Notes: a model not told the origin generated them from the letters alone. 64,000 nucleotides of DNA from Streptomyces daqingensis (GCF_014645895.1 NZ_BMMP01000004.1:124001-188000), one strand, 5' to 3'. Shown: positions 8,904 through 19,586, counted from the first letter of the stretch. Numbers and translations are program-made.

Positions 8904-9644
8904 ATGCCGCGAGAGCGACGCCTGTACCGCGAGGAGGCCGTACGGGCCCTGCGCGCCCTGGCCTCACTCGACGTCAACTACCCCGGGCCGGCACCCCGGC
9001 CGGGAGCCGAAGGCGGATGGCACATCGACACCCTCGTGCAGCCCCTCCCGCCGGAGAGCGCCGGCGACCCCGTCCCCGGCGGTTCGTGGGAGACCGCCCG
9101 CCGTCTCGTCCGCGACTACCAGTTCGCGGAGCCCCGCATCCTCCGCTCCGTCTACGACTCGACGACCCCGCTGCTGGGCCGGGACATGCTGCTCGAAGGG
9201 CGGTTCTACGGGCTCCGCTTCGACATGGGCGTACGGGTGACCAGCGTCACGGACGAGGTCCACGGCTCCGGCGAGCACGCCCGCCGCGTATGGGGCTGGA
9301 GCTACCAGACGCTCCAGGGCCACCTCGAACAGGGCGAGCTGACCTACGAGGTGGTCAAGCATCTGCACACCGGCGCCGTCGACTTCGTCATCACCGGCTA
9401 CTCGCGGCGGGCACCCATCCGCAGACCCCTCATCCGCATCGGGTTCATGCTGTTCGGACGTCTCACGCAGCGCCGCTTCTACCGCAGGAGCGCGAATCGG
9501 CTGCACCGGCTGCTCCAGGGCGAGCTGCGCGGCATCCCCGCCGCCGCCCTGCGGACACATCCCGCCGACGCCCGTGTCGTCGTCGCCCCGGCCAGGGCGC
9601 CCCTCCCCAAGCCGGTCCAGGGGGTCCCGCACCGCCGGAACTGA
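8904..9644 (+). CDS. DUF1990 family protein (246 aa)
   Basis: The sequence fits DUF1990 closely: VRDYQFAEPRILRSVYD, LLGRDMLLEGRF, then WGWSYQTLQGHLEQGELTYEV, and a C-terminal basic helix region (RFYRRSANRLHRLLQGE). Biochemical function is unknown. ATG 8904 follows the preceding small gene by 91 bp and may be co-transcribed with it. The C-terminal 40 residues are Ala/Pro-rich and probably disordered. Confidence 0.75.
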   Translation: MPRERRLYREEAVRALRALASLDVNYPGPAPRPGAEGGWHIDTLVQPLPPESAGDPVPGGSWETARRLVRDYQFAEPRILRSVYDSTTPLLGRDMLLEGRFYGLRFDMGVRVTSVTDEVHGSGEHARRVWGWSYQTLQGHLEQGELTYEVVKHLHTGAVDFVITGYSRRAPIRRPLIRIGFMLFGRLTQRRFYRRSANRLHRLLQGELRGIPAAALRTHPADARVVVAPARAPLPKPVQGVPHRRN

Positions 9645-11330
<1,686 letters not shown>

Positions 11331-12340
11331 GCACACGGAGCACACCTGCGAGGTCGGCTCGAACCGGCCGATCCTCACGAAGGTGCGGCCGTAGCGTGCG
11401 GCCTTGTACTCCAGCATTCCGACGAACGCCGACCATCCGGCGTCGTGCACGGACTTGCCCAGGCGTGTGCGGGCGAGTCCCTTCACCGCCAGGTCTTCCA
11501 CGGCGACCGCTTGGTTCTCGCGGATCAGTTTGGTGGAGAGCTGGTGGTGGAACTCGCGCCGTGCGTCGGTGACCTTCGCGTGGGCACGGGCGACCTTCAC
11601 CCTGGCCTTGCCCCGGTTCGCGGAGCCTTTCTGCTTGCGGGACAGCTCCCGCTGCGCCTTCTTCAACCGCTTCTCGGCCCGGCGCAAGAAGCGAGGACTG
11701 TCGACCTTCGTGCCGTTGGACAGGACCGCGAAGTGCCCCAGCCCGAGGTCGATGCCAACCTCGGCGTCTACCTCGGGCAGCACCTCGGTCGACTCGGTCT
11801 CCACCACGAACGAGGCGAAGTACCGACCTGCGGCGTCCTTGATGACCGTCACGGTGGACGGGGTGGACGGCAAGGCACGTGACCAGCGCACGGGCACGTC
11901 GCCGATCTTCGGCAGGCGCAGTTTCCTGCCCGTCGTGATCCGCCACGACGCGTTCGCGGTGAAACGAATGGACTGCCGCGTGTCCTTGCGGGACTTGAAC
12001 CGGGGAGGCCCCATCTTCGGTCGCTTGCCCTTGAGGCCGTCGAAGAAGTTCTTGTACGCGGTGTCCAAGTCCCGGAGGGACTGCTGGAGTATCACCGACG
12101 ACACCTTGCCAAGCCATGCCCGCTCGGGGGTCTTCTTCGAGGCGGTGAGCTGCTTGGACAGTTCGCTGGACGGGATGAACGGCAGTTCCGCCGCGCGGGC
12201 CTCCTCGCGGACGCGCAATGCGTCGTTGAAGACGACCCGCGCACACCCGAACGCCCTCGCCAACGCCATGCGCTGACCGGCGCTCGGGTACAAGCGGAAG
12301 CTGTACCGAAGCTGCATGACCTCTATCTTAGCATTGGTCT

Positions 12341-12769
12341 ATGTCACCTCGATGGGAACCGAATCCCGATATTCGCAGGGGTCGGACGGTCGTCTACAAC
12401 CTGCATGCACATTTGGTCTTCGTCACGAAGTACCGGCGAGGCGCCATGGACGACGAGATGCTGACGCGCTGCGAAGAGATCATGCGCAAGGTGTGCGAAG
12501 ACTTCAGCGCCACCCTCACCGAGTTCAACGGCGAGGCCGATCACGTGCACCTTCTCGTGCACTATCCGCCGAAGATCGCCCTGTCCGTCCTGGTGAACAG
12601 CCTGAAGGGTGTGTCCGCTCGACGACTGCGCACAGAGTTCACTGCCCGCGTGAACCAAGCCGCCATGCACGGCCACTTCTGGTCGCCCTCGTACTTCGCC
12701 GGATCGGTCGGCGGCCCGCCTCTCCAGGTGGTCAAGGAGTACATCGAACAGCAGAAGCGGCCAGACTGA
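12341..12769 (+). CDS. tnpA: IS200/IS605 Y1-type HUH transposase
   Basis: A 142-residue single-domain transposase of the REP/IS200 type. It carries the HUH motif as HVH in EADHVHLLVHYPP and the catalytic tyrosine in QVVKEYIEQQK near the C-terminus. It moves the element as single-stranded DNA by recognising the terminal hairpins and cutting next to short guide-matched sequences. Length and catalytic residues are complete. The start at ATG 12341 is the first Met; no clear ribosome-binding site is seen. Confidence 0.93.
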   Translation: MSPRWEPNPDIRRGRTVVYNLHAHLVFVTKYRRGAMDDEMLTRCEEIMRKVCEDFSATLTEFNGEADHVHLLVHYPPKIALSVLVNSLKGVSARRLRTEFTARVNQAAMHGHFWSPSYFAGSVGGPPLQVVKEYIEQQKRPD

Positions 12770-12796
12770 GCGGGCCGCCGTCGTGGGGCGATTCAC

Positions 12797-12816
12797 CCCC
12801 GTCCTGAAGGACGGGG
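12797..12816 (-). repeat. left-end sub-terminal hairpin of the IS605 element
   Basis: CCCCGTCCT/AGGACGGGG form a perfect 9-bp stem with a 2-nt GA loop, about 9 bp inside the predicted left end. This is the expected TnpA binding hairpin and resembles left ends of other actinomycete IS605 elements. Confidence 0.7.
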
Positions 12817-12858
12817 CACTCTCGCTCAACTCCCAGGTAGGCGCCACTCACGCCACGA

Positions 12859-12892
12859 GGGCGGGCGGGGACATACGCGTCCCCGCCCGCCC
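12859..12892. terminator. strong bidirectional hairpin terminator, displaced from serC by the IS
   Basis: GGGCGGGCGGGGAC (12859-12872) pairs perfectly with GTCCCCGCCCGCCC (12879-12892), a 14-bp stem with a 6-nt loop. It sits between the IS and the 3' end of the leftward beta-propeller gene. Before the insertion it would have lain about 50 bp after serC, so it was probably a shared terminator for the two convergent genes. Confidence 0.65.
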
Positions 12893-12997
12893 TTCGCGCG
12901 TGAGCGGCGGGCCGGGCGGACGCGGCGGACTGCGGGGCGGCGCCCGCGGACAGGGCGCCCTCGGAAAGGCCGGGTGCGGCAGGTCCGTGACGCGGAC

Positions 12998-14044
12998 TCA
13001 GCCGCGCCGCCGGAAGAGCCGCCGCAGCACCACCCACAGCCCCACGACCGCGGCGACCGTGAGCCCCCCGACCACCACGTTCCGGTCGGCGGGCCCGTCC
13101 CCGCCGGGGGAGGCGCCGCTGCCGCCGCGCGCGCCGTCCGAACCCTTCTCACGCGCCTCGACGGTCTCCGGCAGCAGCTCCCCGTCCAGCTCCAGCGGGG
13201 CGACGAGGCTCTTCTCGCCCTCCGCGCCGCACATCAGCGTGCGGCCGTCCGGTGTGAAGGTGACCGACTCGCCCTGGCCGGTCAGAGGGGGATTCACGGG
13301 GCGGTCGAGCGCCTTCGGCCTCCCGTCGCGCCACCTGAACATCTCGCCGCCCAGATAGCTGCGCAGCACGAGGCGCGTCCCGTCCGGTGAGAAGGCGCCG
13401 TCGGTCGCCGTGATCTCCGTACGGGCGATCCTGCGGAAGACGTTCACGCCGGACGCCGAGAGCTGCCCGGGGCCCTCGTAGATGCCGCCGTCCCGCTTCT
13501 GGCTCTTGCTCGCGATGTAGACACGGCCGGTCTTCGGATGCACCATCAGCGACTCCGCGTCACGCGGCCCGTCGGCGTACCGCACGGTGTAGCGGGCCGG
13601 GGTGACGGTCACGTCCCGCAGCCGCTCCGGCTCGTCGAAGCGGTAGATCCACACCTCGCTCCAGCCGCCGTTGAGGTTGTCGCCGATGTCTCCGACGTAC
13701 ACGGCGCCGTCCGGGCCGATGGAGATGCCCTCCACGTCGCGGGGGTCGATGCCCTGGAGGGTGACCGTCGCGACGGTCTTGCCGGTGGCGGAGTCGACCG
13801 CGTAGACGTACGGCCCGTCGTCGGAGTCGTTGTGCGTCCAGTAGACCCCCTTGTGCCTGCGGCTCGCGGCGAGCCCGCTGGACTCGGTGATACGGGGGCT
13901 CTCGATGCGGAAGGACTCCGGTTTGCCGTCCCCGTCAGCGGCGGGCGCGGCCGCTGCGGCGGCGTGAGCACCCGTCAGCGAACCGAACGTGGCAAAGGCG
14001 GCGACCCCGACGACCGCGACGACGCGGCGCACAAGCACAGACAT
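12998..14044 (-). CDS. secreted/membrane-anchored beta-propeller protein
   Basis: The 348-residue product has a signal peptide (residues 1-28, ending AHA), a body of repeated blades with Asp/Gly-rich turns (HNDSDDGPYVYAVDSATGK, GPDGAVYVGDIGDN, SPDGTRLVLRSYLGGEMFRW, TPDGRTLMCGAEGEKS), a Gly/Pro-rich linker and one C-terminal transmembrane helix followed by RRLFRRRG. This suggests an extracytoplasmic six- or seven-blade propeller held by a C-terminal anchor. Ligand and role are unknown. ATG 14044 has GGAGAC upstream at 8 nt. It shares a terminator with the convergent serC/IS side. Confidence 0.8.
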   Translation of the reverse strand: MSVLVRRVVAVVGVAAFATFGSLTGAHAAAAAAPAADGDGKPESFRIESPRITESSGLAASRRHKGVYWTHNDSDDGPYVYAVDSATGKTVATVTLQGIDPRDVEGISIGPDGAVYVGDIGDNLNGGWSEVWIYRFDEPERLRDVTVTPARYTVRYADGPRDAESLMVHPKTGRVYIASKSQKRDGGIYEGPGQLSASGVNVFRRIARTEITATDGAFSPDGTRLVLRSYLGGEMFRWRDGRPKALDRPVNPPLTGQGESVTFTPDGRTLMCGAEGEKSLVAPLELDGELLPETVEAREKGSDGARGGSGASPGGDGPADRNVVVGGLTVAAVVGLWVVLRRLFRRRG

Positions 14045-14208
14045 GGGGCCCAGTCTCCAGCATCGGCGCGCCGCCCGCCCCGCCCTCACGGGGCTCCGCA
14101 GGCGGCGGCACCGGTACCCGCCTCCCGGTGGGGCGTCCGGGCGCCGCGCCGGGCGCGGACCGGCGGGGGCTTGCTTCGAGTCCGCTCCAGCGGCTTGGCT
14201 GTCCGGAT

Positions 14209-15204
14209 ATGAAGTACACGCAGCTTGGACGGACAGGACTCAAGGTCAGCCGCCTCGTGCTCGGGACGATGAACTTCGGCCCGCAGACCGGCGAGAGCGA
14301 CAGTCACGCGATCATGGACGCCGCACACGGTGCGGGCATCAACTTCTTCGACACCGCCAACGTGTACGGCTGGGGCGAGAACAAAGGCCGCACGGAGTCG
14401 ATCCTCGGCACCTGGTTCGCCAAGGGCGGCGGCCGCCGCGAGAAGACCGTGCTGGCCACGAAGGTCTACGGGAACATGGGCACGGACGGTGAGCCCTGGC
14501 CCAACCAGGACCGCCTCTCGGCGCTGAACATCCGCAGGGCGGTGGACGCCAGCCTGAAGCGCCTTCAGACCGACTACATCGACCTCTACCAGTTCCACCA
14601 CGTCGACCGTGCGACGCCGTGGGAGGAGATCTGGCAGGCGGTCGACGTCCTCGTGCAGCAGGGCAAGATCCTCTACGCGGGCTCCTCCAACCACGCCGGC
14701 TGGCACATCGCCCGGGCCAACGAGACTGCCGCACGCCGCGGCACGTACGGCCTCGTCAGCGAGCAGTGCCTGTACAACCTCGCCGAACGCCGGGCGGAGA
14801 TGGAGGTCGTGCCCGCGGCGCAGGCGTACGGCCTGGGAGTCATCCCCTGGTCGCCGCTGCACGGCGGCCTGCTGGGCGGCGCCATCCGCAAGGCGGAGCA
14901 GGGTGAGGCCGGGCGCACGGCGTCGGGACGGTCGGCGGACGCGCTGTCGAACACGAAGGTGCGGGAGCAGATCCAGCGGTACGAGGACCTGCTCGCGGAG
15001 CACGGCCTGGAACCCGGTGAGACCGCGCTCGCCTGGCTGCTCACCCGGCCCGGCGTGACGGGACCGATCGTCGGCCCCCGCACCGCGGAACAGCTCCGCT
15101 CCGCGGTCCGGGCCGTGGAACTGGAGCTGAGCGACGAGCTCCTCGCGTCCCTCGACGAGATCTTCCCCGGCCCGGGACCCAGCCCCGAGGCCTTCGCCTG
15201 GTAG
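14209..15204 (+). CDS. aldo/keto reductase
   Basis: The 331-residue protein is an NADPH-dependent aldo/keto reductase. Visible signatures: GTMNFGPQTGE, the catalytic Asp and Tyr in FFDTANVYGWGENKGRTE, Lys in LATKVYGNM, His in YQFHHVDRATPWEEIW, and cofactor-binding GSSNHAGWHI and GPRTAEQLRSAVRAVE. Typical members reduce aldehydes or ketones; the substrate cannot be inferred. The ATG at 14209 is the natural start. A strong hairpin follows the stop codon. Confidence 0.92.
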   Translation: MKYTQLGRTGLKVSRLVLGTMNFGPQTGESDSHAIMDAAHGAGINFFDTANVYGWGENKGRTESILGTWFAKGGGRREKTVLATKVYGNMGTDGEPWPNQDRLSALNIRRAVDASLKRLQTDYIDLYQFHHVDRATPWEEIWQAVDVLVQQGKILYAGSSNHAGWHIARANETAARRGTYGLVSEQCLYNLAERRAEMEVVPAAQAYGLGVIPWSPLHGGLLGGAIRKAEQGEAGRTASGRSADALSNTKVREQIQRYEDLLAEHGLEPGETALAWLLTRPGVTGPIVGPRTAEQLRSAVRAVELELSDELLASLDEIFPGPGPSPEAFAW

Positions 15205-15229
15205 ACGGGCCCCTGCGCGCGGCGGCACG

Positions 15230-15267
15230 GCCGCGCCCCGCCCGCCCTGAGGGCGGCGGGGCGCGGC
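15230..15267. terminator. 17-bp stem terminator
   Basis: Bases 15230-15247 (beginning GCCGCGCCCCGCC) pair with 15251-15267 (ending GGGGCGCGGC) through 17 bp with one bulged C and a TGA loop. It lies 25 bp after the aldo/keto reductase stop and before the 3' end of the small leftward gene, so it can serve both. Confidence 0.65.
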
Positions 15268-15286
15268 TCCTGCCGTTCTGCTCCGG

Positions 15287-15376
15287 TCAGCCGCCCACGG
15301 CGGCCGCGATGGCCACAACGATGAGCAGCAGCACCAGCGCACCGCTGACGATGCGCGTCCTCGTCTTCGTATTCAC
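15287..15376 (-). CDS. 29-residue single-helix membrane peptide
   Basis: GTG at 15376 opens a 29-codon frame: a basic start (NTKTRTR), then one strongly hydrophobic helix (IVSGALVLLLIVVAIAAAVGG) to the stop. This pattern is that of a small membrane peptide and is unlikely by chance in this base composition. The ribosome-binding site is poor (GGGGG close to the start). It precedes the terminator shared with the convergent reductase gene. Function unknown. Confidence 0.5.
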   Translation of the reverse strand: MNTKTRTRIVSGALVLLLIVVAIAAAVGG

Positions 15377-15399
15377 GCCCCCAACCGTAACCGGACGGT

Positions 15400-16104
15400 T
15401 CAACCGCCCAGCGGCCAGGCAGCCACCTTCTCGTAGCGCGGCTGCTCCCCGGGGACTCCGCTGTCGGGCAGGTTGCTGCGCACGAGGGCGAGTTCGTCCG
15501 CCGTCCAGGACCTGCCGCGGAAGGCGCCGAGCGCCGCCGCGTACGGACGCAGATCCACCGTGCCCTTCGCGGGACGCGCCACGGTCAGGTGCGGTGTGAA
15601 GCGCCGGGAGTCCTCCAGCTCCACCCCGGCCCGGCGTCCCGCCGCGGCTGCCGCCGCCGCCAGCCGCCGCACCGCCTCGACCGGGCGCACCCCGGGGCGC
15701 GCCCGCCCGGGCCGCGCCTCGGCGACGGTACCGCCCCGGCTACTCCGGCCGGCCACGCCCTCATGGTCCGGGGCGCCGCCGCTTCCGTCGCCCTCCTCGC
15801 CGTCGTCCTCGCCGTCGTCTAGTCCGGCCCACAGCGCGCGGTCGCCGAAGCGGCCCGCGCCGGCGATTCTCAGCCGCAGGGGGCGTGCGCGGCCGGCGGC
15901 CCGTGCCAGCCGCTCCTCGAGGGAGGGCAGGACGGCGTCCGGCACCTCGCCGTAGAAGGCGAGGGTGATGTGCCAGTTGGCCCGGTCCGTCCAGCGCAGC
16001 TGCCCGGCTCCTGGCATCGAGTGCAACTGCCCTACCGCTTCAGCGAGTCGACCGGGCCCGTCCAGGACGTCGGCGGGCGGCAGCAGGGCCGCGAAGAGTC
16101 TCAT
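15400..16104 (-). CDS. thpR: RNA 2',3'-cyclic phosphodiesterase (2H family)
   Basis: The 234-residue protein belongs to the 2'-5' RNA ligase / cyclic phosphodiesterase family, marked by two HxTx motifs: HITL at about 45-48 and HLTV at about 175. It acts on RNA 2',3'-cyclic phosphate ends. An unusual acidic, Gly-rich insertion (DDGEDDGEEGDGSGG...) followed by an Arg-rich stretch splits the two lobes and makes it longer than the usual 180-200 residues; it is probably a disordered loop. ATG 16104 is used. Confidence 0.88.
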   Translation of the reverse strand: MRLFAALLPPADVLDGPGRLAEAVGQLHSMPGAGQLRWTDRANWHITLAFYGEVPDAVLPSLEERLARAAGRARPLRLRIAGAGRFGDRALWAGLDDGEDDGEEGDGSGGAPDHEGVAGRSSRGGTVAEARPGRARPGVRPVEAVRRLAAAAAAAGRRAGVELEDSRRFTPHLTVARPAKGTVDLRPYAAALGAFRGRSWTADELALVRSNLPDSGVPGEQPRYEKVAAWPLGG

Positions 16105-16202
16105 GCGACAAGGATGCCGCCCACCGCGGACACCGCACCCGGCGCCCGGACCCCGCAGAGCCCGGAGTCCTCAGAGCCTGGACTTCTGAGAGCCCGGCTT
16201 CC

Positions 16203-17456
16203 TCAGAGGAAGCGGCGGAGAGGCCGGATCGCGGCCTCGCGGACCCGCTCCGCGAAAGCCCGGCGCCGCCAGTGATGCATCGAGACCGGCTCGCTCAGGG
16301 CCATGTCGTCGTCGAAGTGGCCGTCCAGCGTCGCGGTGAAGGACTCGTCCATCACCGCGAGCATCACTTCCTCGTCGTGGTCGAGCGAGCGCCGGTTCAG
16401 GTTGGTCGAGCCGACGAGCGACACCACGCCGTCCACGGTGACGATCTTGGCGTGCAGCATCGTCGGCTGGTACTGCCAGATCCGCACCCCCGCGGCGAGC
16501 AGCTCCTCGTAGTAGCGCTGCCCCGCCAGCTGGCAGACCCGCTTGTCCGTGTAGGCCCCCGGCAGCAGGATGTCGACCTCGACCCCGCGCCGCGCCGTGT
16601 TCGTCAGCAGTTCGATGAAGTAGGCGTCGGGGGCGAAGTAGGCCGTCGTGAGACGCACGCGGCCCTGCGCCGACTCCAGTACGACGCGCAGCAGGGTCTG
16701 CATGTCCTGCCAGCCGAAGCTCGCCGACCCCCGCACGACCTGCACGACGGACTCGCCGGCTGCCTCCTGCTCGACGAACCGGTCGTAGTCGTCGAAGAGT
16801 TCCTTGTGGCACTCGGCCCAGTTCTGGGCGAACGCGGCGCAGATCCCGTCCACGGCCGGACCGCGCAGCTCCACGTGCGTGTCCCGCCACTCGCCCTTGT
16901 GACGGGCGTTCCCGCACCACTCCTCGGCGATGCCCACGCCGCCGGTGAACGCGACCCGCTCGTCGACGACCAGCACCTTGCGGTGGCAGCGGTGGTTCTG
17001 CTTGACGGGCGAGATCCACATCGGCTTGCGGAACCACACGACCTGGACGCCGGCCCCGGACATCTCGTCCAGCAGGTCCCTCTCGATGAGCCGGCTGCCG
17101 AACCCGTCCAGCAGGAGCCGCACGCGGATGCCCTCACGGGCGCGGCCCGCGAGGGCGCGGGCGAACTCGCGGGCGATCTCGCCCCGCCAGTACACGAACG
17201 TCATCATGTCGACGGTGTGCCGCGCGGAGCGGATCGCCTCCAGCATCGCCGGGAAGATCTCGTCGCCGTTGCGCAGTGCCCGCAGCGAGTTGCCCTCGGT
17301 GGCCGCGACGCCGATGAGGCGCTCCAGCCGTCGCCGTACCGCCTGGACGCTCTCCCCGCCGCCCGAGGAACGGGGGCCGGGAAGGCTCTCGGCCCCTTGG
17401 AGTTCGTCGGTACGGGACGCCCCAGGCGATTCGGCCATGCTCATGCCGATGAGCAT
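16203..17456 (-). CDS. phospholipase D family protein, cardiolipin synthase-like
   Basis: The 417-residue enzyme has two HKD motifs: HRCHRKVLVVD (about 154-164) with TGGVGIAEEW, and LHAKIVTVD (about 332-340) with GSTNLNRRS. This is the pattern of ClsB-like cardiolipin synthases, which exchange phosphatidyl groups at the membrane. It lacks the N-terminal transmembrane helices of ClsA. It begins 12 bp after the MFS stop codon, so it is likely co-transcribed with the MarR-MFS pair. Three Met codons lie close together at the start; 17456 is the first. Confidence 0.85.
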   Translation of the reverse strand: MLIGMSMAESPGASRTDELQGAESLPGPRSSGGGESVQAVRRRLERLIGVAATEGNSLRALRNGDEIFPAMLEAIRSARHTVDMMTFVYWRGEIAREFARALAGRAREGIRVRLLLDGFGSRLIERDLLDEMSGAGVQVVWFRKPMWISPVKQNHRCHRKVLVVDERVAFTGGVGIAEEWCGNARHKGEWRDTHVELRGPAVDGICAAFAQNWAECHKELFDDYDRFVEQEAAGESVVQVVRGSASFGWQDMQTLLRVVLESAQGRVRLTTAYFAPDAYFIELLTNTARRGVEVDILLPGAYTDKRVCQLAGQRYYEELLAAGVRIWQYQPTMLHAKIVTVDGVVSLVGSTNLNRRSLDHDEEVMLAVMDESFTATLDGHFDDDMALSEPVSMHHWRRRAFAERVREAAIRPLRRFL

Positions 17457-17468
17457 ACGGTCTGTCCG

Positions 17469-19040
17469 TTACGCCGCAGTAGGCACCCTCTCGCGCTCGC
17501 CGGCCGCCCCGGGCGGAGCGGCGCTCTCCGGGCCGTCGTCCGGCTCCGGGCCGGACTCGCGCGGCACGAACCTCAGGTGCCGGTGCCCGCGCCGCATGTC
17601 GAAACGGAGCCGCAGGCCGCCGGCGCGCGCCAGGGCGAGTCCGACTCCGACCGCGATGACGGCGGAGATGACGCCGCCCGACAGGAAGCCGACGCGCGCC
17701 CCGAAGGTGTCGGTGATCCAGCCCATGATCGGCCCGCCGATCGGCGTACCGCCCATGAAAACCATCATGTAGAGGCTCATCACCCGGCCCCGCATCGCGG
17801 GGTCCGAGGCGAGCTGCACGCTGGAGTTCGCGGTGACGTTGAACGTCAGCCCCATGATGCCGATGGGCGCCATCAAGGCCGCGAACAGCCAAAAGGACGG
17901 CGTCAGGGCAGCCAGCATCTCCAGCACGCCGAACATCAGCGCGGCCCCGGCCATGAGCCGCATCCGGGACGTACCGCGCCGCGCCGCCAGCAGCGCGCCC
18001 GCCACCGAGCCGACGGCCATCAGCGTGTTGAGCAGCCCGTACGTGCCCGCGCCCTCCTGGAACACGCGGTCCGTGAACGCCGTGAGCCAGATCGGGAAGT
18101 TGAAGCCGAAGGTGCCCACGAAGCCGACCAGCACGATGGGCCACATCAGCTCGGGGTGGCTGCGCACGTAGCTCAGCCCCTCGCGGAGCTGACCCTTGCA
18201 GCGCGGGACCCGCTCGGTGCGGTGCAGCTCCCCGGGGCGCACGAGCAGCAGGCTCGCGACGGGCGCGAGGAAGGAGAGGCCGTTGAACAGGAAGGCCCAG
18301 CCGCTTCCGACGGCGGCGATCAGCACACCGGCGACGGCGGGTCCGACCAGCCGGGCGCTCTGGAAGTTCGCCGAGTTGAGGGAGACGGCGTTGCGTATCT
18401 GGGCGGGCCCGACCATCTCCGAGACGAAGGTCTGCCGGGCCGGGTTGTCGACCACCGTGGCGAGGCCCAGCACGAAGGCCAGTACGTAGACGTGCGCGAT
18501 GTGCACGTGCCCGCTGAGCGTGAGGACGGCGAGGGCCAGTCCCGTGAGGCCCATGACGGACTGGGTGGCCAGCAGCAGCCGGCGCTTGTCGTAGCGGTCG
18601 GCGATCAGACCGCCGTACAGGCCGAAGAGCAGCATCGGCAGGAACTGGAGCGCCGTGGTGATGCCGACGGCGGTGGCGGAGCCGGTGAGGCTCAGGACCA
18701 GCCAGTCCTGGGCGATGCGCTGCATCCAGGTACCGGTGTTGGACACGGCCTGGCCCATGGCGAAGAGCCGGTAGTTGCGGATGCGCAGGGAGCTGAACAT
18801 CGACGGCTTGCGGGCCTCGCCGGGTTCCTGCTCCCCGGCCCGGGCCGGGGGTTCCGTGCTGTTCGGGGGTGGTGCGGCGCCGGCGGGTGCGGCGGTGCGG
18901 GTCTCCGCGCGCGTCGCGGCTCCGGCCGCGGTCTCGTCCGGGGTGCCGGTCGCGGTCTCGTCCGCGGCGCTGGTCGTGGTGTCGGTTGCGGGCTCGTCCT
19001 GTGGTGCGGGTGCGGAATGTGCTCCGTTGCCCGTACTCAA
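17469..19040 (-). CDS. MFS transporter, EntS-like exporter
   Basis: The 523-residue protein has a long Ala/Thr/Pro-rich N-terminal tail (about 1-80), 12 predicted helices, and the MFS_3 pattern (IRNYRLFAMGQAVSNTGTWMQRIAQDWLVLSLTGS, LIADRYDKRR, MRGRVMSLYMMVFMG). Relatives export siderophores or drugs; the substrate here is unknown. It lies 52 bp downstream of a marR gene in the same direction, with a phospholipase D-type gene following, which suggests a MarR-controlled export operon. Confidence 0.9.
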   Translation of the reverse strand: MSTGNGAHSAPAPQDEPATDTTTSAADETATGTPDETAAGAATRAETRTAAPAGAAPPPNSTEPPARAGEQEPGEARKPSMFSSLRIRNYRLFAMGQAVSNTGTWMQRIAQDWLVLSLTGSATAVGITTALQFLPMLLFGLYGGLIADRYDKRRLLLATQSVMGLTGLALAVLTLSGHVHIAHVYVLAFVLGLATVVDNPARQTFVSEMVGPAQIRNAVSLNSANFQSARLVGPAVAGVLIAAVGSGWAFLFNGLSFLAPVASLLLVRPGELHRTERVPRCKGQLREGLSYVRSHPELMWPIVLVGFVGTFGFNFPIWLTAFTDRVFQEGAGTYGLLNTLMAVGSVAGALLAARRGTSRMRLMAGAALMFGVLEMLAALTPSFWLFAALMAPIGIMGLTFNVTANSSVQLASDPAMRGRVMSLYMMVFMGGTPIGGPIMGWITDTFGARVGFLSGGVISAVIAVGVGLALARAGGLRLRFDMRRGHRHLRFVPRESGPEPDDGPESAAPPGAAGERERVPTAA

Positions 19041-19092
19041 ATCAGGTTCGCCTCCTCTTCTCCGTCGTGGGGTATGCGTCTTGCCGTGCTCC

Positions 19093-19575
19093 TCATGAGT
19101 GGGCGAGCTTCTCCAGCACGGGGGCCGCGGCAGCCAGCCGCGCCCACTCGTCCTCGTCGAGCTGTCCGGCGAGCTCGGCCAGCCAGGCGTTCCGCTTCTC
19201 GCGGCTCGCGGCGAGCATCGACTCGGCCCGCTCGGTCTGCGTGACCGTCTTCTGGCGGCGGTCCTCGGGATGCGGTTCCAGGCGGACCAGCCCCTTGGCC
19301 TCCAACATCGCGACGATACGAGTCATCGACGGAGGCTGCACGTGCTCCTTGCGGGCCAGCTCGCTGGGCGTCGCGGAACCGCAGCGGGCGAGGGTGCCGA
19401 GCACCGACATCTCGGTCGGGCTCAGCGACTCGTCCACACGCTGGTGCCTCAGGCGCCGCGAGAGGCGCATGACGCCTGTCCGCAGAGCGTTCACAGCCGC
19501 CATGTCGGGCTCGCTGTCACGGAGTGGCGCTCTGGTGCGCCCGGGCGTATCCGGCATCTCCTTAGCGTAACTCAT
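19093..19575 (-). CDS. MarR family transcriptional regulator
   Basis: The 160-residue protein has a MarR winged HTH: LSPTEMSVLGTLARCGSATPSELARKEHVQPPSMTRIVAMLEAKGLV (helix-turn-helix near 52-95) and the wing DRRQKTVTQT. It likely represses itself and the adjacent MFS gene until a ligand binds. ATG 19575 abuts a palindromic CCTAGG-centred operator, so the transcript is probably leaderless; ATG 19557 is less likely because its AAGGAG touches the start codon. Confidence 0.92.
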   Translation of the reverse strand: MSYAKEMPDTPGRTRAPLRDSEPDMAAVNALRTGVMRLSRRLRHQRVDESLSPTEMSVLGTLARCGSATPSELARKEHVQPPSMTRIVAMLEAKGLVRLEPHPEDRRQKTVTQTERAESMLAASREKRNAWLAELAGQLDEDEWARLAAAAPVLEKLAHS

Positions 19576-19586
19576 TACCTAGGCTA
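19575..19586 (-). promoter_or_regulatory. candidate MarR operator
   Basis: On the minus strand the sequence TAGCCTAGGTAA directly precedes and touches the marR start. It matches 10 of 12 positions of the palindrome TTGCCTAGGCAA, which I recall upstream of several Streptomyces marR genes. Position and symmetry support autoregulation; the comparison is from memory. Confidence 0.5.

Noticed and set aside
16272..19244. Rightward 990-codon frame antisense to phospholipase D-type and MFS genes
   Set aside because: It is a shadow of two well-recognised genes; composition is His/Gln/Arg-rich and no domain is visible.
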